DNA of 41,265 nucleotides from Rubrivivax sp. (GCA_022842825.1 JALHOU010000017.1:1-41265); one strand, 5' to 3'. Positions 22,288 through 31,023 are shown, numbered from the stretch's first letter. Numbers and translations: made by a program. The notes: generated by a model not told the origin, from the sequence alone.

Positions 22288-23229
22288 TCAGCCGCGCGGC
22301 GGCTCGTGATGCCCGAGCTGATGCGCTGGCGGCAGCTCATGGTGCCTGAACCGGCGCGCCAGCGGCAGCTCATGGTGCACCAGCTCGAACATCACGCCAC
22401 CGAGTTGTTCGCACGTGAGCGCACCGCGTGCCGTGCTGTGCAGCGCCGAAGCCTCGACAAACTCGACACCCCGCTCGCGCAGTGCGCGCACGGCCGCGGG
22501 CACTTCAGGGGTGCCGAAGGCGAGGCGGTGCAGCCGCTCGGCGCTCGTCAGGTCTTCGCTGTCGCTCGCGGGCTCGATCAGCTGCAGGAAGAACGTGCCG
22601 CAGGGCGAGCGCAGGATGTTGCCGGCCGGCAGGATGCCGAAGGTCTGCTCGGGGCTGAGCACCGTGAAGCCGAAAAGGGAACCGTAGAACTCGCACCAGT
22701 CGGCAGCCCGCTCCAGGCCCACGTACTGCACGACGCCGAACCAGTGCATGCCGGCCAGCGGCGGCACCTCGGGCGCCACGGTGGGGATGGGCACGAAGTC
22801 GACGTCGTAGATCGAGAACTCGCGCCAGCGGTCGATGAAGTAGACGCGGCTCGTGCCCACGCCGTGCACGCCGGGGATGTGCAGCTCCATCGGCTGCACC
22901 TTTACCGGCACCGGCCAGGCGCCGAGCTCGACGACGCGCCGGTGCGCGGCGCCCGCGTCGCGCACGCGCAGGGCGATGGCGGCGATCTGCGGCGTCTCGG
23001 GGGCGCCCGACGGCAGGCCGTGCGCATTGATGACCACGTTCATGCCGCCCTGCCGGTACAGCAGCACCTCGCGCGAGCGGTGCCGCGCCACCGGGCGGAA
23101 CCCCACCTGCTCGAGCAACTGGCCCAGCGCCTGCGGCTTGGGGGTCGTGTACTCGATGAACTCGATGCCCTCCAGCCCCAGCGGGTTGGGCACTTCGAGC
23201 ACCGCTTCGCGGACCAGGCTCTGCGTCAT
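22288..23229 (-). CDS. 4-hydroxyphenylpyruvate dioxygenase-like (VOC superfamily) protein, QuiC1 C-domain-like
   Basis: [54 protein letters not shown]; putative H/H/E ligands in [20 protein letters not shown] and [10 protein letters not shown]. Confidence 0.85.
   Translation of the reverse strand: MTQSLVREAVLEVPNPLGLEGIEFIEYTTPKPQALGQLLEQVGFRPVARHRSREVLLYRQGGMNVVINAHGLPSGAPETPQIAAIALRVRDAGAAHRRVVELGAWPVPVKVQPMELHIPGVHGVGTSRVYFIDRWREFSIYDVDFVPIPTVAPEVPPLAGMHWFGVVQYVGLERAADWCEFYGSLFGFTVLSPEQTFGILPAGNILRSPCGTFFLQLIEPASDSEDLTSAERLHRLAFGTPEVPAAVRALRERGVEFVEASALHSTARGALTCEQLGGVMFELVHHELPLARRFRHHELPPAHQLGHHEPPRG
22310..22378 (-). repeat. 11-codon (33-bp) tandem repeat at the 3' end of the HPPD-like gene
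   Basis: Identical 17-mers GCGGCAGCTCATGGTGC at 22329-22345 and 22362-22378 (33 bp apart). Protein end: [29 protein letters not shown]. Confidence 0.75.
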
Positions 23230-23252
23230 TGGAGGCATTCTCCTCGGGATCG

Positions 23253-24146
23253 TCAGGAAGACGGCTTCGCCACCATCGAGCGGAAGTGCGCGTCCATGCG
23301 CGCCGCGTCGGGCGCGTTGCCGGTGAAGAGGCGGAACGCCCCCACCGCCTGGCCGACCGCCATGGTGCCACCGTCGCAGACAGCGCAGCCTGCGGCGCGT
23401 GCCGCTTGCACCAAGGCTGTCTGCAGTGGAAAGTAGACGATCTCCGAGACCCACAGGTCGCGGCGCAGCAATGCCGCGTCGAGCGGCAGGCCGGGCAACT
23501 TGTCCATGCCGGTGGGCGTGGCGTGGACGAGGCCGGTCGCGCCACCACCGGCCGCCAGCGCCGCGGCGGCGCTGGCGGCATGGCTGGCGCGCCGGCCGGG
23601 GTAGATGGCGTTCAGCCGCTCGGCCACCTCGGCCGCGCGCGCCGGGTCGACGTCGACGAGCACGAGGGTCTTGGCCTCCATGCGCAGCAACGCATGGGCG
23701 ATGGCGGAGCCGGCGCCGCCGGCGCCGAGCAGCACCACGCGCGAAAGGTCGGCCTTGGGCAGCGCGCGCTCGAAACCCCAGCGCCAGCCCGAGCCGTCGG
23801 TGTTGTGGCCGACGGCCCGTACCTCGCGGCGGCCAGGGTCGCGTTCGAAGACGACGGTGTTCACCGCGCCCATCGCCCGGGCCTCGTCGGACAGGGCGTC
23901 GAGCAGCGGCATCACCGCCTGCTTGCACGGGTAGGTGATGTTGAGGCCTGCAAACCCCATCGTGCGTGCGGCGCTGATGAGGGTGGGCAGGGCCTCCACG
24001 CCCTGGCCGGCGAGGTCGAGGTCGATGAGCTGGTAGTGCAGAGCGAGGCCCTGGGCGTGGGCCTCGCTCTCGTGCATGGCCGGTGTGAGCGAGCGCTGGA
24101 TGCCGGCGCCGATGAGGCCGACGAGTCGCCTGGCGGGAGCCGTCAT
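23253..24146 (-). CDS. Shikimate/quinate dehydrogenase (AroE family, probable NAD-dependent catabolic type)
   Basis: IGAGIQRSLTPAMHESEAHAQGL, NITYPCKQAVMPLLD, GHNTDGSGW, GAGGAGSAIAHALL, LVLVDVDPARAAEVAERLN in place of an NADP-type basic motif. Confidence 0.9.
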   Translation of the reverse strand: MTAPARRLVGLIGAGIQRSLTPAMHESEAHAQGLALHYQLIDLDLAGQGVEALPTLISAARTMGFAGLNITYPCKQAVMPLLDALSDEARAMGAVNTVVFERDPGRREVRAVGHNTDGSGWRWGFERALPKADLSRVVLLGAGGAGSAIAHALLRMEAKTLVLVDVDPARAAEVAERLNAIYPGRRASHAASAAAALAAGGGATGLVHATPTGMDKLPGLPLDAALLRRDLWVSEIVYFPLQTALVQAARAAGCAVCDGGTMAVGQAVGAFRLFTGNAPDAARMDAHFRSMVAKPSS

Positions 24147-24198
24147 CGTGGTGCGCTCCGGTTCAGCCCGATGCCTTCCGCGGCCCGCGCACCCAACG

Positions 24199-25203
24199 TC
24201 ACTTGCGCAGCTTGGCCAGCTCGGCCTGCAGTTCACTCACGGTGGCGGTGATGCCTTCGCTGTGCTTCTCGATCACCGGCGCGAGCTTGGCGCGCAGCTT
24301 GGCCTGCTCGGCGGGGCTGAACTCGGTGACCTGCATGCCGGCCTTCTTCAACTGGTCGAGTTGGCTGGCGGCGGCGTCGCGGTTCACCTGCCGCTGGAAG
24401 CGGCCGGCCTCGACGGCGGCGTCGCCCACGATCTTCTTCTCTTCGGCCGAGAGCGTGTCCCAGACCTTCTTGCTGAAGATGAACGACTGCGGGTTGTACT
24501 GGTGGTTGGTGATCGCAAGATGCTTCTGCACCTCGGCGAACTTGTTGGCCAGGATGACGCTGAAGGGGTTCTCCTGCCCGTCGATGGCCTTGCTCTCCAG
24601 GCCCGCGTACACCTCGGGGAAGGCCATCGGCGTGGGGTTGGCGCCCAGCGCCTTGACCCAGTCGACGTTGATGGCGTTGGGAATGACGCGCAGCTTCAGG
24701 CCGGCAATGTCCTCCACCGTGTTGATGGCGCGGCGGCCGTTGGTCATGTTGCGGAAGCCGAGCTCCCAGTAGGCGAGGCCCACGATGCCCTTCTCGCCGA
24801 GCCTGGCGTGCATCTTCTGGCCGAAGGGGCCGTCGACCACGGCGTCGGCCTCTCTCGCGCTGGCGAACATGAAGGGGAAGTCGAAGACGGTGAAGTCCTT
24901 CACCTGCGAGGCGAGGATGCCGCTGTTGAGGACCGTGATCTCCACCGTGCCGCCCTGCAGCGCCGAGACGGTGGGCGCGTCGCCGCCCAGCGTGCCGCCG
25001 GGGAAGACGTTGACCTTGAGCTTGCCGCCGCTCTTGGCCGTCACGAGCTCGGCGAACTTGGCCGCGCCCTGCTCGAGCGGATGGCCCTTGGGGTTCTGCA
25101 GGCCGAGCTTGAAGGTGCGTTCCTGCACCTGGGCATGGGCGGGGGCGCCGAAGGCGGCGAGGGTTACCGCGGCGATGGCGGTCTGGAGGAAGTAGCGCTT
25201 CAT
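24199..25203 (-). CDS. dctP: TRAP transporter substrate-binding protein (DctP family)
   Basis: Signal peptide MKRYFLQTAIAAVTLAAFGAPAHAQ; DctP features FPGGTLGGDAPTVSALQGGTVEI, GLKLRVIPNAINVDWVKALGANPTPMAFPEVYAGLESKAIDGQENP. Confidence 0.95.
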   Translation of the reverse strand: MKRYFLQTAIAAVTLAAFGAPAHAQVQERTFKLGLQNPKGHPLEQGAAKFAELVTAKSGGKLKVNVFPGGTLGGDAPTVSALQGGTVEITVLNSGILASQVKDFTVFDFPFMFASAREADAVVDGPFGQKMHARLGEKGIVGLAYWELGFRNMTNGRRAINTVEDIAGLKLRVIPNAINVDWVKALGANPTPMAFPEVYAGLESKAIDGQENPFSVILANKFAEVQKHLAITNHQYNPQSFIFSKKVWDTLSAEEKKIVGDAAVEAGRFQRQVNRDAAASQLDQLKKAGMQVTEFSPAEQAKLRAKLAPVIEKHSEGITATVSELQAELAKLRK

Positions 25204-25275
25204 GGGTTGTCTCCTCGGACAGGATGGGAGGGCAGTGAAGAAGGGGAAGGCAGGAATGAACGGGTCGGGGCAGGG

Positions 25276-26553
25276 TCAATAGAAGAGCTTGAGCGGCCCG
25301 AGCACAAGCTGAGGGAAGAGCACGAGCAGGAAGAGCACGATGAGCTGCGCGGCCATGAAGGGCAGCACGCCCAGCGTCACCTGGTCCATCTTCATCTTGC
25401 CCACGCCGGCCACCACGTTGAGCACGGTGCCCACGGGCGGTGTGATGAGGCCGATGGCGTTGTTGATGATGAAGAGCACGCCGAAGTACACCGGGTCGAT
25501 GCCGGCGGCCTTCACCACCGGCATCAGCACCGGTGTGAGGATGAGGATGGTGGGCGTCATGTCCATCGCCGTGCCCACCGCGATGACGAGCAGCATGATC
25601 ATGATCAGCAGCAGCGTCTGGTTGTCCAGGAAGGGCTGCAGCATGGCCACCAGCTCGGCGGGCAGCTGCGCCACGGTGATCATCCAGGCGCTCACCATCG
25701 CCGCGGCGACGAGGAACATCACCACCGCCGTGGTCCTGGCCGCGGAGGCGAAGAGGGCGTAGAGCTGCGAGAACTTCAGCTCCTTGTAGACGAAGACGGC
25801 GACGAAGAGGGCGTAGACGGCCGCCACCACCGCGGCCTCGGTGGGCGTGAAGACGCCCATCTTCAGGCCCACGAGCACGATGACGGGCAGGAAGAGCGCC
25901 CAGGTCGACTCGCGCAGTGCCGCCCAGCGCACCGGGGCGCTGGCCTTGGGCGGCGGCGTGATGTTCTCCTTCTTGGCCACGAGATACCAGGTGATGGCGA
26001 TGGCCAGGCCGAGCAGGAGGCCGGGCACGATGCCGGCGAGGAAGAGCTTGGTGATCGAGACGTTGGCCGCGACGCCGAAGATGACGAAGCCGATGGAAGG
26101 CGGAATGACCGGCGCGATGATGCCGGCGCTGGCGATCAGCCCGCCGGCCTTGGCCTTGTCGTGGCCGGCCCGCACCATCATCGGCAGCAGCAGTGCCGCG
26201 AGCGCGGCGGTATCGGCCACCGCCGAGCCCGAGAGCGCGGCCATCATCACCGCGGCCATCACCGTCACATAGCCCAGGCCGCCGCGCACATGCCCCACGA
26301 GCGTGAGCGCGAGGTTGACGATGCGCTTGGACAGGCCGCCCGCATTCATGATCTCGCCGGCGAGCATGAAGAAGGGCACGGCGAGCAGCGGGAAGCTGTC
26401 GGCGCCGTTGATCGTGTTCTGCGCCAGGATCTGCGCGTCGAACATGTTCATGTGCCACATCAGCGCGGCGCCGGAGATCAGCAGTGCATAGGCGATGGGG
26501 ATGCCCAGCGCCATCGCCGCCAGCAGCGAGCCGAGGAAGACGGCGACGGTCAT
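25276..26553 (-). CDS. dctM: TRAP transporter large permease (DctM family)
   Basis: 426-codon multi-TM protein; AVPFFMLAGEIMNAGGLSKRIVNLA, AALSGSAVADTAALAALLLPMM, GIIAPVIPPSIGFVIFG, NNAIGLITPPVGTVLNV. Confidence 0.95.
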   Translation of the reverse strand: MTVAVFLGSLLAAMALGIPIAYALLISGAALMWHMNMFDAQILAQNTINGADSFPLLAVPFFMLAGEIMNAGGLSKRIVNLALTLVGHVRGGLGYVTVMAAVMMAALSGSAVADTAALAALLLPMMVRAGHDKAKAGGLIASAGIIAPVIPPSIGFVIFGVAANVSITKLFLAGIVPGLLLGLAIAITWYLVAKKENITPPPKASAPVRWAALRESTWALFLPVIVLVGLKMGVFTPTEAAVVAAVYALFVAVFVYKELKFSQLYALFASAARTTAVVMFLVAAAMVSAWMITVAQLPAELVAMLQPFLDNQTLLLIMIMLLVIAVGTAMDMTPTILILTPVLMPVVKAAGIDPVYFGVLFIINNAIGLITPPVGTVLNVVAGVGKMKMDQVTLGVLPFMAAQLIVLFLLVLFPQLVLGPLKLFY

Positions 26554-27134
26554 GGCCGGGTGCTCCCGCCGTGACCGCTCGCCCCGGGCTTGCCCGGTGC
26601 CGCCTGTTCTTCTGCCTTCAGGTGCGCGAGGTCTTCGCTCTCCTGCACCATCACGAGCTCGGCCTCGCTCATCTGACCGCTCAGCAGGCGCCAGAGTTCG
26701 CGCAGCAGCAGCACCAGCGCCGAGGCGGCGAAGACCACGCCGGCGGCGTACACGACGGCCATCGGCGCGCCGGTGACGGGGGCCTCGGTGCCGAGGTTGA
26801 TGACCGTCTGCGTCCAGCTGCCCTTGAGGAACATGGCCGTGACGAACAGCATCAACAGCTGCCCGAGCACGAGGCAGGACTTCTTGCCCGCCGGGCCCAG
26901 GCGGCTGACCAGCATGTCGGTGCCGAGGTGGGCATGCTCCTTCAGGCCCACGACGGCACCGAGGAAGGTGAGCCAGACGAAGAACCAGCGCGAGAGCTCC
27001 TCCGACACCGTGATGCCGGAGTTGAACGCGTAGCGCAGCACGACGTTGCCGAAGACCATGACCACCATCGCTGCGAGGGCGGCGACGAGCAGGGCTTCGA
27101 GCAGCCGGCAGTAGCCGTCGACGAGGCGAGTCAC
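26550..27134 (-). CDS. dctQ: TRAP transporter small permease (DctQ family)
   Basis: GNVVLRYAFNSGITVSEELSRWFFVWLTFLGAVVGLKEHAHLGTDMLV; 4-nt overlap with dctM. Confidence 0.95.
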   Translation of the reverse strand: MTRLVDGYCRLLEALLVAALAAMVVMVFGNVVLRYAFNSGITVSEELSRWFFVWLTFLGAVVGLKEHAHLGTDMLVSRLGPAGKKSCLVLGQLLMLFVTAMFLKGSWTQTVINLGTEAPVTGAPMAVVYAAGVVFAASALVLLLRELWRLLSGQMSEAELVMVQESEDLAHLKAEEQAAPGKPGASGHGGSTRP

Positions 27135-27209
27135 GGTGTCTCCTCGCGGGTCTTGAAGTGGATCCTCGTTGCCGACGCGCGCCCCGCTGCGCCTTGGCGG
27201 GCATGAATG

Positions 27210-27225
27210 TACGAACTGGTTAGTA
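27210..27225. promoter_or_regulatory. Candidate TetR-type operator (interrupted palindrome) upstream of the TRAP/quinate genes
   Basis: TACgAACtgGTTaGTA is symmetric at TAC.AAC..GTT.GTA; AT-rich island in a GC-rich intergenic region, about 75 bp upstream of the dctQ start and overlapping a possible minus-strand -10 (TACATT). Confidence 0.5.
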
Positions 27226-27401
27226 GTGTTGCATCGGGGTTTACCCGCGTGATCGTCGATGGAGGTCGTGTGCTTGCGCTGCCAGCGAGGCAGGCGGGCT
27301 CATCGAGATCGACGAGCGAGCGGTCGCAGCGTCGCCTGTGCCCGGTGCGCCCGGCGCGGCCACGCGCCGTGTGGCCGCATTGCCAGGCCCGGCCCGCGCG
27401 C

Positions 27402-28256
27402 TCAGGGCTGCTGCTGGATGTGGCCGCGGTGGTGGCCGAGGCCCCAGGTCTCCTGCTCGCGTGCCGGCCAGCGGGCCGCATGCAACTCGGCGATGGCCCG
27501 GGCCCAGCTGGCGGCCAGCGAGTCGAGGATGGCGTCGCCCTGCTCGCGCGTGGCGGGCAGCGGGTCGCCGATGATGCCGCTCGGCCCGAAGTCGCGTGCA
27601 CTCCAGGCGCAGGCGGGGCGGCCGTCGGGCGAGAGCAGCCGGCTCGGGAACTCCGGCGGGTAGTTGGTCACGGCGCGCTCCATGTGCACCGTGTCGGGTG
27701 CGAGCGCCATCATGATGGCCGTCTCGGCGTGGCCGGCATGCATGGCGAGCTTCTTCTCGCGCTCGCTGAGGTAGCGCCCGGCCACGTGCGGCAGGCGCCA
27801 GGTGCTGTGCGGCACGACGATGTAGTCGCCATGGCGCAGGCGCAGTTCGCGCGCCGCCATCTCCATCACCTGGGGCTGGCCGCCATGGCCGTTCACGATG
27901 AGGAACTTGCGGAAGCCCGAGCGGTAGGCCGACTCGGCCACCTGCACCACGGTCTGGTACAGCGCATCGCCATCGAGCGTGAACGTGCCCGGGAAGTGCA
28001 GGTGCTCCTCGCTCTTGCCGTAAGTGATGGGCGGCAGCGCGAAGGCGGGCACCTGCGCCGGCAGGCGCGCCAGTGCGTGGCCGACGACGCCGGCGCTGAT
28101 GACGGTATCCACCGCGCAGGGCAGGTGCGGCCCGTGCTGCTCGATGCTGCCGGTGGGCAGCACGATGACCGTGTTGGCGCGGTCGGGCAGGGCGGCCACT
28201 TCCGTCCAGCTGAGGTAGGGCAGGAAGCGGGCGGGGGGGCAATAGCCGTGGATCAT
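27402..28256 (-). CDS. Creatininase family protein (putative amidohydrolase)
   Basis: VIVLPTGSIEQHGPHLPCAVDTVI, GKSEEHLHFPGT, FLIVNGHGGQ, HAGHAETAIMMALAP. Confidence 0.93.
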   Translation of the reverse strand: MIHGYCPPARFLPYLSWTEVAALPDRANTVIVLPTGSIEQHGPHLPCAVDTVISAGVVGHALARLPAQVPAFALPPITYGKSEEHLHFPGTFTLDGDALYQTVVQVAESAYRSGFRKFLIVNGHGGQPQVMEMAARELRLRHGDYIVVPHSTWRLPHVAGRYLSEREKKLAMHAGHAETAIMMALAPDTVHMERAVTNYPPEFPSRLLSPDGRPACAWSARDFGPSGIIGDPLPATREQGDAILDSLAASWARAIAELHAARWPAREQETWGLGHHRGHIQQQP

Positions 28257-28378
28257 GCGGACGTTCTCCGAAGTGCCGCGACGAGGCCCGCCAAGGGCAT
28301 GCCGCACAGCGATGGTCACGATAGCAGCGCCGTTGGGTGGCCGCTTCGCGTCAAACCCGTGCCTTGCAGGCGAGCCCC

Positions 28379-29431
28379 TCAGCCGACCTCCACCGCCACC
28401 TCGCGGCGCTGCCGCGCGCTCATCGCCAGGGCCTCCAGCGTGGCGGCAATGTCCACGCTGGCGGCGGCCGCGCGTTCGATGGCGGCGTGGTCGCCGGACA
28501 CCACGACGCCGGCGAAGGCCTCGGCGGCGAAGCGGAAGCCGCTGCCGCAGGCCGAGCGCACGGCCTCGTAGGGGGCCGGGCCTGCGGTGCCGCCGCGCAC
28601 GCGCATGAGGCTCGGCAGGTGGCCCAGGGCGTTGCCGCCGGGCTCCTCGCTCGTGTGGTTCAGGTATTCGGTCTCGATGCTGCCTGCGCTGCCCACGACG
28701 AGGGCGCGGCGGTGCACCGCCGCGTCCATGGCGCACTCGATCTGGGCGTGCCGACCGTCGGCGAAGTGCAGTGTCGCCGTCATGCCGATGTCCACGCCCG
28801 TGGGGGCCCAGCGCGCCTCGGCGCGCACGCGGGTCGGGGCCTGGCCCATCGCCAGGCGCACGAAGCTCACCGCATAGCTGCCCGCATCGAGCAGCGCGCC
28901 ACCGCCGAGCTCGGGCGACATGCGGATGTTGCCTTGCGGCTTGGCGATCGGGAATCCGAAGGCGGCATGCACGTAGCGCACTTCGCCGATCGCACCGCCG
29001 TGCAACAGGCGCAGCAAGTCGCCGGTCTGCGGCTGGAACCAGTAGGGATAGGCTTCGAGCAGCATGACGCCGGCCGTGCGCGCCGCCGCAAACATGGCAC
29101 GCGCCTCGGCGCGCGACATCGCAAGCGGCTTCTCGCACAGCACGTGCTTGCCGGCCTGCGCGGCGGCGGCCGCCCAGTGCGCATGCAGGCTGTTGGGCAG
29201 CGGGACGTAGATGGCGTCAACCCCAGCGTCGGCCAGCAGCGCCTCGTAGCTGCCGTGCAACCGTGGCGCCCGCAGGCTGGCCGAGAGTTCGGCGGCAAAG
29301 GCGCGCACCTTCGCGGCATCGCGGCTGGCCAGGGCCACCACCTGCACGTGCGGGCTCGAGGCCACGTCGCGGACGAAGCTGCGGGCGATGTTGGCGCAGC
29401 CGAGCACGCCCAACCGAAGCGGTGCATTCAT
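28379..29431 (-). CDS. Gfo/Idh/MocA family oxidoreductase
   Basis: RLGVLGCANIARSFVRDVASSPHVQVVALASRD, VDAIYVPLPNSLHAHWAAAAAQAGKHVLCEKPLAMSRAEA. Confidence 0.94.
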   Translation of the reverse strand: MNAPLRLGVLGCANIARSFVRDVASSPHVQVVALASRDAAKVRAFAAELSASLRAPRLHGSYEALLADAGVDAIYVPLPNSLHAHWAAAAAQAGKHVLCEKPLAMSRAEARAMFAAARTAGVMLLEAYPYWFQPQTGDLLRLLHGGAIGEVRYVHAAFGFPIAKPQGNIRMSPELGGGALLDAGSYAVSFVRLAMGQAPTRVRAEARWAPTGVDIGMTATLHFADGRHAQIECAMDAAVHRRALVVGSAGSIETEYLNHTSEEPGGNALGHLPSLMRVRGGTAGPAPYEAVRSACGSGFRFAAEAFAGVVVSGDHAAIERAAAASVDIAATLEALAMSARQRREVAVEVG

Positions 29432-29452
29432 CGTGGGACTCCTTGTCGCGTG

Positions 29453-30121
29453 CTACCGGCGCACGAAGCGCACCATCATCTCGACAATGCTGTCGCGGCG
29501 CGCGATCATGGCCGCGGTCGAGTCGAGGTCGCGCTGGAAGATCAGCGAGAAGGTGTGCTTGTTGGCCACGTTGAACACCGACAGCGCCGAGATCGACATG
29601 TGCAGGTCGATGGGGTCGAGCCCGGCGCGGAACAGACCCGCCGCCACGCCGCGCTCGTAGACCTTGCGCAGGCCCTCGATGGCCGGCACGTTGAGCTGGT
29701 GGATGGTCTTGCTCTGCGCCAGGTACTCGCCGCGGTGGATGTTCTCGGTCATCACGAGGCGGATGAAGTCGGGGTTGGCGCGCTGGTAGTCCACCGTGAA
29801 GCCGACCAGCTTGCGCAGCGCGTCCTCGGGCGGCAGGTCGTCCAGGTGCAGGTCGGCCTCGATGTGACGCATGCGCCGGTAGGCCTCCTCGAGCACCGCG
29901 ACGTACAGCCCCTCCTTGCTGCCGAAGTAATAGTAGATCATGCGCTTGCTGGTGCGCATGGCCTCGGCGATGACGTCGATGCGCGCGCCGGCCAGGCCCT
30001 TCTCGGCGAACTCGCGCGTGGCCACCGCAAGGATGTCGGCCATCGTGCGCTCGGGGTCGTTGGTGCGGGCCCGCGCGGTCCGAGGCGGGGCCGGCTTGCG
30101 GGAATGGACGGGCCGGTTCAT
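29453..30121 (-). CDS. TetR/AcrR family transcriptional regulator
   Basis: N-terminal HTH ILAVATREFAEKGLAGARIDVIAEAMRTSKRMIYYYFGSKEGLYVAVLEEAY. Confidence 0.94.
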   Translation of the reverse strand: MNRPVHSRKPAPPRTARARTNDPERTMADILAVATREFAEKGLAGARIDVIAEAMRTSKRMIYYYFGSKEGLYVAVLEEAYRRMRHIEADLHLDDLPPEDALRKLVGFTVDYQRANPDFIRLVMTENIHRGEYLAQSKTIHQLNVPAIEGLRKVYERGVAAGLFRAGLDPIDLHMSISALSVFNVANKHTFSLIFQRDLDSTAAMIARRDSIVEMMVRFVRR

Positions 30122-30127
30122 CCGGGC

Positions 30128-30133
30128 AGTGTA
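30128..30133 (-). promoter_or_regulatory. Candidate -10 box (TACACT) 6 nt upstream of the tetR ATG
   Basis: Minus strand reads ccCTACACTgcccggATG. Confidence 0.4.
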
Positions 30134-30215
30134 GGGTGCCGCGGCCCGCGTGGAGGCCCCCGGCGCTGCCTGAAGATCGTTCTGAAGGCGACGCCGCCGA
30201 AGCGTCGAGCTGCCC

Positions 30216-31016
30216 TCAGATCAAGGCGCTGCGCACCGCGGCCAGCGTGTCGTCGGGCGCCTCTCCCATCTGGAGGTGACCGCTGGCCACGAAGACGACG
30301 CGCGCCTTGAGTGCGGCCACGAGGTCCTTCGTGGCGCGTGGCGGCGTCATCGCATCGGCGCGGCCGAGCACCAGGGTGGTGGAGCAGCGCACTCGCGCCG
30401 CGGCCACGAGGCCGTCCTGGTAGGCGTTGCACACCGAGAAGCCGTGCAGGAAGACATTGCTGCCCGCGCCGGCGGCCTGCACACGGCGCATGAGCGCCAG
30501 ATTGCCGCCGTGGAGCCAGTTTCCAGGGCCCGGGTACTCGGGCTTGCTGGCGAGGCTGGAGATGCTCCACGCGTTCACCATGGCCATCGCTTCGAGCGGG
30601 CGCTCCCGCGCCGTCGCCAGAAGTGCGTCGCTCACCTTCATCGGGTAGGCGGTGCCGATCAGTACCAGGCGGCTCACGCGATCCGGCGCCAGCCCGGCCG
30701 TCTCGAGGGCGATGAGCGAGCCCATGCTGTGCCCCACCAGGGCGGCCTGGCGCACGCCGGCGGCATCGAGCAAGGCCAGCAGCCAGCGTGCGTAGGCGGC
30801 CACGTCGGGCAACAGGGGACCGGCGCTGCGCATGTGGCCGGGCAGGTCCACGGCCAGCACGGCGTGGCCATGGTGCGCAAACCACCGCGCCAGCAGCGTG
30901 AAACCGCTGTGGTCATGGCAGGCGCCGTGGATGAAGACGACGCAGGGCAGCTGGGGGTCAGACGGCTTGCCCCCGGTGTAGGCGTAGGCCTCACGGCCCT
31001 CGACGCTGAACTTCAT
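30216..31016 (-). CDS. Alpha/beta fold hydrolase
   Basis: VVFIHGACHDHSGF oxyanion region, nucleophile elbow GHSMGS, late SGHLQMGEAP His motif. Confidence 0.92.
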   Translation of the reverse strand: MKFSVEGREAYAYTGGKPSDPQLPCVVFIHGACHDHSGFTLLARWFAHHGHAVLAVDLPGHMRSAGPLLPDVAAYARWLLALLDAAGVRQAALVGHSMGSLIALETAGLAPDRVSRLVLIGTAYPMKVSDALLATARERPLEAMAMVNAWSISSLASKPEYPGPGNWLHGGNLALMRRVQAAGAGSNVFLHGFSVCNAYQDGLVAAARVRCSTTLVLGRADAMTPPRATKDLVAALKARVVFVASGHLQMGEAPDDTLAAVRSALI

Positions 31017-31023
31017 GCCGCCC

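Noticed and set aside
22272-22288. Frameshifted QuiC1 fusion (pseudogene)
   Set aside because: The module order is HPPD-like then dehydratase, opposite to the known fusion, and both genes have intact ends and starts; separate genes fit better.
24076-26574. 832-aa plus-strand ORF opposite the TRAP genes
   Set aside because: His/Glu/Gly/Asp-rich antisense translation of dctP/dctM with no domain-like sequence.
28337-30310. 657-aa plus-strand ORF opposite Gfo/Idh and tetR
   Set aside because: Low-complexity antisense reading frame; the opposite strand carries clear protein families.
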